Assembly: GCA_023454175.1 (NCBI GenBank)
Contig: JAEXRW010000009.1
Coordinates: forward strand, 1 to 64,000
DNA from: Bacillota bacterium
GTDB taxonomy: Bacteria > Bacillota > Clostridia > Christensenellales > JAEXRW01
Length of the DNA: 64,000 nucleotides
Direction: 5' to 3'
Of the stretch, positions 43,654 through 50,820 are shown piece after piece. Made by a program: the position numbers and the translations under genes. Under the pieces are notes generated by a model. The model worked only from the letters and a program-made list of their open reading frames with translations. It was not told the DNA's origin and made no database searches. Each line of letters begins with the position of its first letter. Position 1 is the stretch's first letter.

Positions 43654-44010
43654 GTTTTTCGGCGGGTCCAATAGGAATTGTGTCACGGCCAGCTTCGAGA
43701 TATCCCCCGCGATCTTCACCTTGCCGATCATGAATGCCGCGATGGGTTTCAGTTTCCCCGCCGCCATGTCCAGGTAATCGGCGGCCTTGATGGTCAGCTT
43801 GCTGTCCCACCCCGATATCTCGCCTTCCGCGATCTTTCCCTTGCCGTTTTCGATCACGAGGTTCCATACCCCGCCCCCGCCTTCCGACAGGTCAAAGAGG
43901 AATTTTCCGCTCGCCCCCGCGATCTTGTCCGGGTTTTCATCGATCCGCTTTTGCATATCGCCCAGCAGCAGGGCCTTGACCTGTTCGTACATGTTTGCAG
44001 TTTCGTCCAT
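43651..44010 (-). CDS. SCP2-like sterol/lipid-binding domain protein
   Basis: 119 residues from ATG 44010 (GGGGGAT upstream). The whole protein is one SCP2 fold: FDLSEGGGGVWNLVIENGKGKIAEGEISGWDSKLTIKAADYLDMAAGKLKPIAAFMIGKVKIAGDISKLA. The alternation W-NL-I-NGKG, D-T-L-I, and MxGKLK...GD is characteristic. Bacterial stand-alone copies bind hydrophobic ligands, and the role is mostly unknown. The stop is the first triplet of a heptad array. Confidence 0.85.
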   Translation of the reverse strand: MDETANMYEQVKALLLGDMQKRIDENPDKIAGASGKFLFDLSEGGGGVWNLVIENGKGKIAEGEISGWDSKLTIKAADYLDMAAGKLKPIAAFMIGKVKIAGDISKLAVTQFLLDPPKN

Positions 44011-44137
44011 TCTCAAATCCCCCATTGGTATTTATTCACTCTATTCAGGTAATAGTATTTTTGCCGCTATATTTATTTTCGAAACAATCGGGTCTCCCGA
44101 TAACAGTTAATGATGAATCACCATTAAAATGCTTCTT

Positions 44138-44612
44138 TTACTTCACCGGTATCTCGATCTTCGTCAGCAGTTCATCCTCAGGCACGTCCTCCGGCGCATT
44201 GTAGTAATACTCCCGGCTCACGCCCGTCGGTTCCAGTCCGTTTTCCTTGATCCATGCCTTCATCGCCCTGTACACCGCAGGTAAACCCCGGTAGGTTCCC
44301 TTGTACAGTACGCTCACGCGTCTGCCCGCCGGTATCTCCCCCGGCCGGATCTCCCCCCGGCCCCGCGCGGGTACGGCCACGGGGAAGCCTGCCTCGATGG
44401 ATTGGTCCTGCAGGTTTGGGGGGCGCGCTGCCCATGCCGTGGTAGGTGCAAAAGGGAGTATCCCACGCCTGCCCCCCGGTTTCGTTCAGGTAGGATAGGA
44501 TGGAGTCGAATACTTCCTGCAGCACCTCCGGTAGCTTTTCCATGCTCGTTCGCGTCCGCACCGAGAGCACCTGCATGGCTTTTTCGTCTCTCAGTTGGAT
44601 GTGGTACGCCAT
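44138..44612 (-). pseudogene. GyrI-like effector-binding protein, frameshifted
   Basis: The first frame (44612 to about 44420) encodes MAYHIQLRDEKAMQVLSVRTRTSMEKLPEVLQEVFDSI-type GyrI sequence. It then runs out of frame at a run of six C (44418-44423, plus-strand G). Removing one C joins it to the second frame, which continues NLQDQSIEAGFPVAVP, GRRVSVLYKGTYRGLPAVY and KIEIPVK, a complete domain of about 157 residues. GGAGG lies 8 bases before the ATG. Either a recent pseudogene, phase-variable homopolymer, or a sequencing error. Stand-alone GyrI-like proteins bind small molecules or toxins. Confidence 0.85.
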
Positions 44613-44717
44613 GGATCCCGCCTCCCGCTTTTTTGTAAATTATAACACAGGTACGCCCATCTGAACCAATTTGTGGTATAATCGTTTACACATTGATTGT
44701 TGTTGGGGGTCTGGTTC

Positions 44718-45611
44718 ATGAATGGCGAATTGCTTTTGGCGCCTCTGGAGGACGCGGGTTTCCTTGCCCGCCTCGTGCCGGTATCGGTGCTGGGCGGTAT
44801 GAAGGCGTGGTTTGGCCGTCTGGACAGGGATTCCGTCATTTTCACAAAATATCCCTCTATCCTGCATTTCTCCCCGCCCGAAAGCATGCCCGGAGCGTCA
44901 TCGCTCCTGCTCCTCGCCGCCCGCAGCCCCGCCGTCCGCGTGGGTTTTACCTTCGATGCCGGGGTGAAAACGTTCGTCATCCCGCCCACCTATGTGAACC
45001 TGGACCTGCGCGCCCGTGCCGATGATGTGATTCAATCTGCGCTGGAAAATACACAGCACAGAGTTGAACGTGCAGGTGTGCCCGTGAAGCTCCTTTCCGC
45101 CATGGGCGGCCTCTCCCGCTACGGGCGGAATAATATCACCTATTACCCCGGCCTCGGCAGCTACGTCCACCTGCAGGCGTTTTTCACCACCCTGCCCCCC
45201 GTGCACGGTGTGGTCCAGCCGCAGATGGCGGAGGAATGCGCCTCCTGCCGCGCTTGTATCAAGGCCTGCCCCGCCGGCGCCATCTCGGAGTCTAGTTTCG
45301 TGATCGACGTAAAAAAATGCCTCACGTTCTATAATGAATACATTGAACCTTTCCCGGCCTGGGTGGATGCAAAAGCCCACCACTGCCTGATGGGCTGTAT
45401 GCGCTGCCAGGATATCTGCCCCATGAATAAAGGGAATAAGGACTTCGTAGTGGACGGCCCCGTGTTTGATGCGGTTGAGACCGCGGCCATTCTCGCCTCC
45501 GCCCCGCTGGGCTCCCTCTCCCCCGCCGCCGTGTCCAGGCTGGAGGAGATCCAGTTCAAAGACGATTACCTCGTCTTTGCCCGCAATTTAAGTATAATGG
45601 TCAATGCGTAA
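44718..45611 (+). CDS. QueG-like protein with double 4Fe-4S cluster domain
   Basis: 297 residues from ATG 44718 (GGGGGT upstream). The C-terminal half has CASCRACIKACPAGAI and, 65 residues later, CLMGCMRCQDICPMNKG, a pair of 4Fe-4S binding motifs. The N-terminal half (GGLSRYGRNNITYYPGLGSYVHLQAFFT) resembles the epoxyqueuosine reductase active-site region. It is shorter than QueG (about 380) and lacks the C-terminal HEAT-like part, so it is probably a reductive-dehalogenase-like paralogue rather than the tRNA enzyme itself. Confidence 0.82.
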   Translation: MNGELLLAPLEDAGFLARLVPVSVLGGMKAWFGRLDRDSVIFTKYPSILHFSPPESMPGASSLLLLAARSPAVRVGFTFDAGVKTFVIPPTYVNLDLRARADDVIQSALENTQHRVERAGVPVKLLSAMGGLSRYGRNNITYYPGLGSYVHLQAFFTTLPPVHGVVQPQMAEECASCRACIKACPAGAISESSFVIDVKKCLTFYNEYIEPFPAWVDAKAHHCLMGCMRCQDICPMNKGNKDFVVDGPVFDAVETAAILASAPLGSLSPAAVSRLEEIQFKDDYLVFARNLSIMVNA

Positions 45612-45624
45612 ACCAATGAACACA

Positions 45625-45648
45625 AAAAGCCCGTTCCATTGGGCTTTT
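45625..45648 (+). terminator. Terminator of the QueG-like gene
   Basis: AAAAGCCC-GTTCCATT-GGGCTTTT. Confidence 0.75.
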
Positions 45649-45764
45649 CACTGTTGGATCATGCCATCAGGCATCCAGCTGCTTATTCCATGCTCAACTC
45701 TCAATCGGCTGACTTCCCCGCTCTCTGCCTCATAGTCCTCAATTCTCATTTAATTTCTCCCGAA

Positions 45765-45965
45765 GGGCCATTCTAATGTCCGAAGGACACCGCCATTGTA
45801 CATTGTAAATTGTAAATTGTACATTTGGCCGCCCCTCGAAGAGATCCTCCCCCCAGGCCGCCCCCCAATTCTCAATTCTCCATTTTCAATTACAAATACG
45901 ATGCACAGGCATTGATATACCCCCGCAGGGTAACTGTCAACTCTCAACTCTCAACTGTCAACTAT
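45765..45965 (-). repeat. Stop-anchored heptad element 7 (family A, composite)
   Basis: The TGA stop of the glycosylase gene lies in TAGTTGA; CAGTTGA, GAGTTGA, GAGTTGA, CAGTTAC and CCTGCGGGGG follow. Further AATTGAG, AATTTAC and TCCTTCGGA blocks extend the composite to about 45765. The 45612-45957 interval contains nothing else recognised. Confidence 0.75.
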
Positions 45966-46581
45966 TAACGAGTCCCCTGTTGATCGCTTCCCACAGGTAC
46001 AGCGACGCGCACGTCCGGTAGGGCGCCCACCGCTTGCTCAGCGCGTGGATCTCCTCTTCCGTCATCGTATCGTTGTCGTACAGCCAGCGCACCGCCCTGC
46101 ACAGCCCCGCGTCCTTGGGGGAGAATACATCCTCCCGCCCCAGCGAAAAGATGAGGAACATCTGCACCGTCCACGGCCCCACGCCCTTCACCTTCGCCAG
46201 CTTCCGCGCGATATCCACGTCCGGCATCTGCAGGAATTCGGGAAGCTTGATCTCCCCGTCCAGGATCTTCTGCGAGAGGTCCTTCAGGTATACGATCTTC
46301 CCCGCCGAGAGCCCCGCCAGCCGCATCTTCTCCATGTCCGTATTCAATATGGCCTCCGGGCTCACCGTGCCGCACACCAGCCGCATCCGGTTCCAGATCG
46401 TCTGCGCCGCCTTCAGGGAAAGCTGCTGGCTCACGATGGATTCCGCCAGCGCCGGGAAGTAGTCGTCGTCCAGCACCAGCTGTATCTCGCCCACCTGCCG
46501 TATCAGCGCCCCCAGCACCTCATCCTGCCTGCAGAGCGCCCGCCCCGCGCCGCTTTTGGGTTCATAACTCAGCGTCTTCAT
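45958..46581 (-). CDS. DNA-3-methyladenine glycosylase (AlkA/HhH-GPD type)
   Basis: 207 residues. FPALAESIVSQQLSLKAAQTIWNRM, the helix-hairpin-helix LAKVKGVGPWTVQMFLIFSLG, and the catalytic aspartate in FSPKDAGLCRAV are the HhH-GPD signatures; length fits the short AlkA-like enzymes without the N-terminal domain. It removes alkylated purines in base excision repair. The last codons (GTT AAT AGT TGA) and the stop overlap the heptad array. Ogt at 58232 offers a second alkylation-repair route. Confidence 0.9.
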   Translation of the reverse strand: MKTLSYEPKSGAGRALCRQDEVLGALIRQVGEIQLVLDDDYFPALAESIVSQQLSLKAAQTIWNRMRLVCGTVSPEAILNTDMEKMRLAGLSAGKIVYLKDLSQKILDGEIKLPEFLQMPDVDIARKLAKVKGVGPWTVQMFLIFSLGREDVFSPKDAGLCRAVRWLYDNDTMTEEEIHALSKRWAPYRTCASLYLWEAINRGLVNS

Positions 46582-46611
46582 ACGCCCCTCCGTTTATTCG
46601 GACATGGACTA

Positions 46612-46762
46612 GTTTCAATTCTCGATTTTCAATGATACGGTTCTAACCTCATTGTCAATTGTCCATCGTCAATTGTCAATTATAATTCAATGCCGCAGGC
46701 ATTGATATGCCCCCGCAGGGCTCACCGAATCTCTCAACTCTCAACTTTCAACTCTCAACTAT
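46612..46762 (-). repeat. Stop-anchored heptad element 8 (family A)
   Basis: The TAG stop of the 92-aa membrane protein gene starts TAGTTGA, GAGTTGA, AAGTTGA, GAGTTGA, GAGATTC. GAGCCCTGCGGGGGCAT, ATGCCTGCGGCAT and a second AATTGAC array follow. Confidence 0.75.
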
Positions 46763-47037
46763 TTAAGTGCCGCCCTTTTCTCATACATCCTGTTCCGGAT
46801 ATACAGCGCCAGGTCCACGCTCACCATCACCGCGTTGAGCACATACAGCCACAGCACGTAGTCCGGGTGTGTCAGCAGTTTGTTGATGATCCCCGCGATA
46901 TACCCCACGATCACGATCACCAGGAACAGGGGGCTCTTCCCGCCGGTTTTCCTGGATTTGGCCGATTTGTAGATGGAAAAAGGCCACGCCGCGCCGAAGC
47001 ACAGCAGCATGATCGCTTCGAAGATCCCCAGTTGCAT
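46759..47037 (-). CDS. Small membrane protein, PQ-loop-like, 92 aa
   Basis: ATG 47037 lies 9 bases after GAGGCG; the longer upstream frame is antisense to the nitroreductase gene and is not credible. Three hydrophobic helices: FEAIMLLCFGAAWPFSIYKS, SPLFLVIVIVGYIAGIINKLL and YVLWLYVLNAVMVSVDLALYI. The pattern W-P-x-S-I-Y-K-S with a following basic loop resembles half of a PQ-loop/SWEET transporter. Widely distributed in Clostridia by my recollection; function unknown. Confidence 0.75.
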   Translation of the reverse strand: MQLGIFEAIMLLCFGAAWPFSIYKSAKSRKTGGKSPLFLVIVIVGYIAGIINKLLTHPDYVLWLYVLNAVMVSVDLALYIRNRMYEKRAALK

Positions 47038-47196
47038 AGATAATATTCGCCTCACGAAATCATTGGATTTGAAAACCGAGTTCCAGTATAGCACAACCGT
47101 TTTGGAAACGCGCATCCAATGAATGCAAAATTCATTTGCATCTGCTGGTGTTATGTGGTAAAACCAAAGTACGAACCAAACGGTCAGGAGGGGTAT

Positions 47197-47754
47197 GTGA
47201 AGTTGAACGATGCTTTGAATGTCATCAGGCGCCGCCGCAGCGTCCGCGGCTACCGGCCCGGTCAGATCAAAGACGAGGAGCTGCAGGCCATCATCGAGGC
47301 GGGCATCTATGCCCCCACCGGCCACAATGACCAGCCCTGGCATTTCACCGTGGTGCAGGACCGGGAGAAAATAGCCTTCATGAATCAGAAGGCCAAAGAG
47401 TACATGAAGGATGCGCCCATCGACTGGATGAAAAAGACCGCGGAGGACCCCAAGGCGGATATCACCTACGGCGCCCCCACCTTCATCCTCATCTCCTCGC
47501 GGGAACATGCCGTCTCCGGCCAGATAGATTGCTGTGCCGCCATGGAAAATATGCTCCTTGCCGCCGAGAGCCTGGATATCGGTTCCGTCTGGCTGGGCCT
47601 CATGTATTTCTTCTTCATGTGGGAGGGCGCGAAGGGATACCTACAGATACCCGAGGGCTACGAGCCGCAGTACAGCGCCGTCTTCGGCTACAAGGCCGCC
47701 CCGAACCGTCCCGCCCCCGCCCGTAAGATGGACGTGGTCACATATATCAAGTAA
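47197..47754 (+). CDS. Nitroreductase family protein
   Basis: 185 residues from GTG 47197, chosen because AGGAGGGG is directly upstream. NVIRRRRSVRGYRPGQIKDEELQAIIEAGIYAPTGHNDQPWHFTVV (FMN phosphate site), CCAAMENMLLAAESLDIGSVWLGLM and GYKAAPNRPAPARK mark the NfsA/FRP-like FMN-dependent fold. It probably reduces nitro-aromatics, quinones or flavins with NAD(P)H. Monocistronic with a terminator. Divergent from the small membrane protein gene. Confidence 0.9.
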   Translation: MKLNDALNVIRRRRSVRGYRPGQIKDEELQAIIEAGIYAPTGHNDQPWHFTVVQDREKIAFMNQKAKEYMKDAPIDWMKKTAEDPKADITYGAPTFILISSREHAVSGQIDCCAAMENMLLAAESLDIGSVWLGLMYFFFMWEGAKGYLQIPEGYEPQYSAVFGYKAAPNRPAPARKMDVVTYIK

Positions 47755-47759
47755 GCGAA

Positions 47760-47798
47760 ACAAAATGCCCCGTCGTTATGGCGGGGCTACATTTTGTT
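47760..47798 (+). terminator. Terminator of the nitroreductase gene
   Basis: ACAAAATG-CCCCG ... CGGGGC-TA-CATTTTGT, long hairpin. Confidence 0.7.
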
Positions 47799-47800
47799 AA

Positions 47801-48043
47801 TTATGCCAGTTCCCACAAGCCCCTATCACTTATATCAGCATCTTTCATTTTACGATCCTTACGCAATTCAGTAGCCGCCCATCTAATATCATATTGCCAG
47901 GTATAAAATAGATTTCCTGATTCAATTAACTCTTTCTCATAGGTGTCCCATACATAGCGACATACTTCTACTATTGTTGCACTACCGTTAAGTGCCTTAA
48001 GAGCATCTAGTAATACGGTTTTTAGATTGTCCTTGGTTAACAT
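47801..48043 (-). CDS. Small winged-helix protein (Mrr N-terminal-like), 80 aa
   Basis: ATG 48043 lies after GGGGGGTG. MLTKDNLKTVLLDALKALNGSATIVEVCRYVWDTYEKELIESGNLFYTWQYDIRWAATELRKDRKMKDADISDRGLWELA has the helix-rich pattern and the RG(L/I)WEL ending of winged-helix domains found at the N terminus of Mrr-like restriction proteins and HARE-HTH proteins. Here it is alone, without a nuclease. Higher A+T than its surroundings. Whether it is a free-standing regulator or a remnant is undecided. Confidence 0.7.
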   Translation of the reverse strand: MLTKDNLKTVLLDALKALNGSATIVEVCRYVWDTYEKELIESGNLFYTWQYDIRWAATELRKDRKMKDADISDRGLWELA

Positions 48044-48149
48044 ATTAACACCCCCCTGTTTCAGTATCCTCCCTTTGTTATATCTGGGAGACCGTGGTTC
48101 CATTATATCATATAATTCAGCATATATCGCCATATATGGTAGTACATAC

Positions 48150-48268
48150 TTTAAATCCCCATCCTTCTTCCATATGTACGCCGCGCACATCTCCATCACC
48201 GCCTCCACCGCCCCCGGCTCGATGCGCTCCACCACGTCGTCCAGCGTGTGGTATACCCGCCCCTCGTC
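48150..48268 (-). pseudogene. Relic of a third M28 peptidase (C-terminal tip)
   Basis: Encodes DEGRVYHTLDDVVERIEPGAVEAVMEMCAAYIWKKDGD, about 40 residues matching the C-terminal end of the two intact M28 peptidases downstream in the same orientation. Upstream it is cut by a family B repeat at 48276. Confidence 0.85.
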
Positions 48269-48275
48269 ACCTCTC

Positions 48276-48374
48276 GCCTCCTCGGACGCGCATAGTGCGC
48301 GTTCGCGAGGGGAGGTGGCGCAAATGTAAATCAAATTGTGGCCAATTGGATTTACTATGGTGCCGGAAGGAGCG
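48276..48374. repeat. Dispersed repeat family B, copy 3
   Basis: GCGCATAGTGCGC, GAGGGGAGGTGGCGCAAATG, then the core TAAATCAAATT-GTGGCC-AATTGGATTTA and CTATGGTGCCGGAAGG. It borders the M28 relic and may mark the deletion or insertion event. Confidence 0.7.
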
Positions 48375-48382
48375 ATATAATA

Positions 48383-48454
48383 CATGCCCGCCATGGGAGG
48401 CAGACGTACCTCCCTTTTCATTCCGCAACTCTCCACTCTCAACTTTCAACTCTC
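48383..48454 (-). repeat. Stop-anchored heptad element 9 (family A)
   Basis: TTAGTTGAGAGTTGA encodes the last residues Leu-Val-Glu-Ser and the stop of the M28 peptidase; AAGTTGA, GAGTGGA, GAGTTGC, GGAATG and a GGGAGG/CCTCCC palindrome follow. Confidence 0.8.
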
Positions 48455-49672
48455 AACTAAACCCGTTTCCTCGTCTTTCTTCCATACATAGTTGACGAAC
48501 GTCTCCATCACCGCCTCCACCGCTCCCGGCTCGATGCGCTCCACGGTGTCGTTGAGCGTGTGGTACACCCGCCCCTCGTCAAATACCGATGTGGACATCG
48601 CGATGATGTTGATGGCCTCGATCCCCGCCTTCGCGAAGGCCGCCGCGTCCGTCCCCCCGCCCCCCAGCCCCAGCGCCACCTTCTTCATGCTGTAACCGAG
48701 TTCTGCCGCCGCGCCGCAGACCGCATCCGCCATCTTCATGGAGAGCGGTTGGGTCCCGTGCCTGTCCCGCGTGATGCAGCCCAGGTGCGCCGTCGTATAG
48801 ATGCTGTCGATGTTGAATACGTACGTTGGCAGGGCTTTGAGTTCCTGCAGGTGCTTTTCCGCGTATTCGATGGCCCCGCGCTGCCCCGCCTCCTCCCCAT
48901 CCGTGCTCAGGAAGATCAGCCTTGTGTGCTGCGGCCGCTCCTTTGCATAGTGTTCGGCCAGCGTGCAGGCCATGGCGCAGGCGATCAGGTTGTCCCCCGC
49001 CCCCGGGGACTTTTTCCGTGTGACGAGGAAGAAAAGCTGCCCCACGAAGAGCAGCCCTGCGATTGAGATGATGAGGTGGACCAGCGGCAGCGCCCAATAC
49101 TGGCTGCTTGCGATCTGCTGGACGGTGGCGAAGATGCCCAGTACCGTGATGTAAAGGTAAAAGGCCACCGCGCCCCCCAGCCGCACCCCCGCCAGCTTTT
49201 GCAGGTGGGCCAGGAACGTGAATACGTACGGGCTGTCATGGTGTCCGGCTATGATGATCTGCTGTTTTGCGGGCTGGATAGGCTCGATCGTGCCGGCCAC
49301 GTTGCACGCCGGTTTCCTGCCGAAGAGCCTGTCAAACCACCGCACGCATCGCACGTAATACGCCACGCCGTAGACGAGCGCCAGGATGCAGACGGGCGGT
49401 ACGAAGTAGACGCAGATGCCGCCGATGCCCAGCAGGACGATGGATAGAACGTAGGCGATGGCCGCGGCCTTCCCCGTGTGCCACATCGCCCCCGGGTATA
49501 TGGCAAAAGGCTCCTCGGAAACTGCATCACAATGTTCCTTCAGTTCGTCCGCGATGTCCGCCGCCGCGTCCAGGCATTCCTTTGTCCCCGTGATGCGCGG
49601 CCCCCGCCGCAAAAGGATCTCCTTCGTGAGCTGCAGCGCCCTTTCAGCGGCTTCCTTCCCCATCCTTTGCAT
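48446..49672 (-). CDS. M28 family metallopeptidase with membrane helices, paralogue 1
   Basis: 408 residues from ATG 49672 (GGGGGTG upstream; aligned with the paralogue's start). Residues 1-60 are soluble, then two membrane helices (AAAIAYVLSIVLLGIGG and VYFVPPVCILALVYGVAYYV). The metal ligands appear as GHHDSP, GAGDNLIA, STDGEEAG, NIDSIYT and VYHTLND. A second pair of hydrophobic helices (AFYLYITVLGIFATV, LVHLIISIAGLLFVGQLFFLV) sits between the first two ligand motifs, where ordinary M28 enzymes have only a short loop. Probably an aminopeptidase with its active site at the membrane face. Last residues LVES* are encoded by a heptad array. Confidence 0.85.
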   Translation of the reverse strand: MQRMGKEAAERALQLTKEILLRRGPRITGTKECLDAAADIADELKEHCDAVSEEPFAIYPGAMWHTGKAAAIAYVLSIVLLGIGGICVYFVPPVCILALVYGVAYYVRCVRWFDRLFGRKPACNVAGTIEPIQPAKQQIIIAGHHDSPYVFTFLAHLQKLAGVRLGGAVAFYLYITVLGIFATVQQIASSQYWALPLVHLIISIAGLLFVGQLFFLVTRKKSPGAGDNLIACAMACTLAEHYAKERPQHTRLIFLSTDGEEAGQRGAIEYAEKHLQELKALPTYVFNIDSIYTTAHLGCITRDRHGTQPLSMKMADAVCGAAAELGYSMKKVALGLGGGGTDAAAFAKAGIEAINIIAMSTSVFDEGRVYHTLNDTVERIEPGAVEAVMETFVNYVWKKDEETGLVES

Positions 49673-49811
49673 GCTAATACACCCCCGGATCACGTCATTT
49701 GCATATCGAATGGTTTCACATGCCTTGTATATTGTAGCATTTCCTTCCATCCGCTATCAATCGTTGTAATGAGAATGCTATGATTCTTTGTGCTTTGATA
49801 TTGACCTAAGT

Positions 49812-49872
49812 ACGGTAGGGGAGTCTGTCGCCCAAGCAACCCGTAGGGTTGCATGTGACTTGAAGGAGAGAT
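49812..49872. repeat. Dispersed repeat family D, copy 1
   Basis: AGTCTGTCGCCCAAGCAACCC with the palindrome GCAACCC-GTA-GGGTTGC. Same block at 55294-55345. Confidence 0.7.
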
Positions 49873-49886
49873 AACCTAAAATAACA

Positions 49887-49907
49887 AAAGAGGGCCCCGC
49901 CCTCTTT
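49887..49907 (-). terminator. Terminator of the 164-aa protein gene
   Basis: Minus-strand AAAGAGGGC-GGG-GCCCTCTTT followed by TGTTATTTT. Confidence 0.8.
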
Positions 49908-49924
49908 CTACTGCCGCTATCGGT

Positions 49925-50419
49925 CTATTTTGTTGTGATCGGGCAGAATCCGATCGGCCGCTTGGGCGCCTCCACCTGCCGCTTCAGCTTCAGCATGATA
50001 AAGCTGATCTGGCTCACGTGCTGTATCAGTTTCACCGGGCTCCCGTCCTCCATCCGCCCGTGGAAATACAGCAGGTACGGGTTCTGGAATCCTACGCCTT
50101 CGATGTGGAACTGGATGCTTTCCCCGTACTGCACCAGCTTCACGCCCACGGCCTCGTCGTCGTTCAGGTTCGCGTCGAAGGAGCACATCTCCCGGTGGAT
50201 CTGCTCGGCGAACATGCTGGCAAACCCCTTGCTATAAAGCTCCATCTGCCTTTCCTGCAGGCCCTTGTCCACCTCGTAGTTCATATCCAGCGGGTTCAGG
50301 TTGTAATCATACGGCTGCATGGTTTTCAGGCCGTCCAGCGTACCCGTTCCCCTGCCGCTGTTGGCCATTTCCTTCAGTTCGTCGAAAGGTCCTTCCATCG
50401 TTTCGGTTCTCTCGTCCAT
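49925..50419 (-). CDS. Conserved hypothetical protein, 164 aa
   Basis: Soluble alpha/beta protein. The C-terminal half (GVGFQNPYLLYFHGRMEDGSPVKLIQHVSQISFIMLKLKRQ, then RPIGF) looks like a conserved domain of unknown function that I have seen in Clostridia but cannot name with certainty. It is monocistronic, with a clear terminator and GGGGGT upstream of the start region. It sits between the two M28 peptidase genes. Confidence 0.7.
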   Translation of the reverse strand: MDERTETMEGPFDELKEMANSGRGTGTLDGLKTMQPYDYNLNPLDMNYEVDKGLQERQMELYSKGFASMFAEQIHREMCSFDANLNDDEAVGVKLVQYGESIQFHIEGVGFQNPYLLYFHGRMEDGSPVKLIQHVSQISFIMLKLKRQVEAPKRPIGFCPITTK

Positions 50420-50669
50420 CGTAGGTACCCCCTGTCAGAATGGTGATATGATGTGAATGCAATGAAATGGGCGGGCATTCCGCTCATCCTTATAAATATA
50501 TATGCGTGATGAAAAAAAGCTTGTCTCTGCTGCCCCTATGTAAATATCATAAATCTTCTGTTTTCCGCCGTCAACGAAAAAAGGGCGGCAGGCGAATGGA
50601 TCAACCATGCAGCCCATATCCGGTCGTCTCTTTGAAGTGATTGAGGTGTAACGATGAACCGGTAACTGC

Positions 50670-50820
50670 ATTACCCCCGCAGGGTTATAGAATCATGCCC
50701 AAAGGGCATCCCATAACTCTTAACTTTTAACTATTAACTGTATTACCCTCGCAGGGCCATATGATCATGCCCAAAGGGCATTCCACAATTCTCAACTCTC
50801 AACTTTCAACTCTCAACTAA
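50670..50820 (-). repeat. Stop-anchored heptad element 10 (family A, two units)
   Basis: The second M28 gene ends TTAGTTGAGAGTTGA. AAGTTGA, GAGTTGA, GAATTGT, GGAATGCCC-TTT-GGGCATGAT and CCCTGCGAGGG follow. A complete second unit comes next: CAGTTAA, TAGTTAA, AAGTTAA, GAGTTAT, GGGATGCCC-TTT-GGGCATGATTCTAT, CCCTGCGGGGG. Confidence 0.85.
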
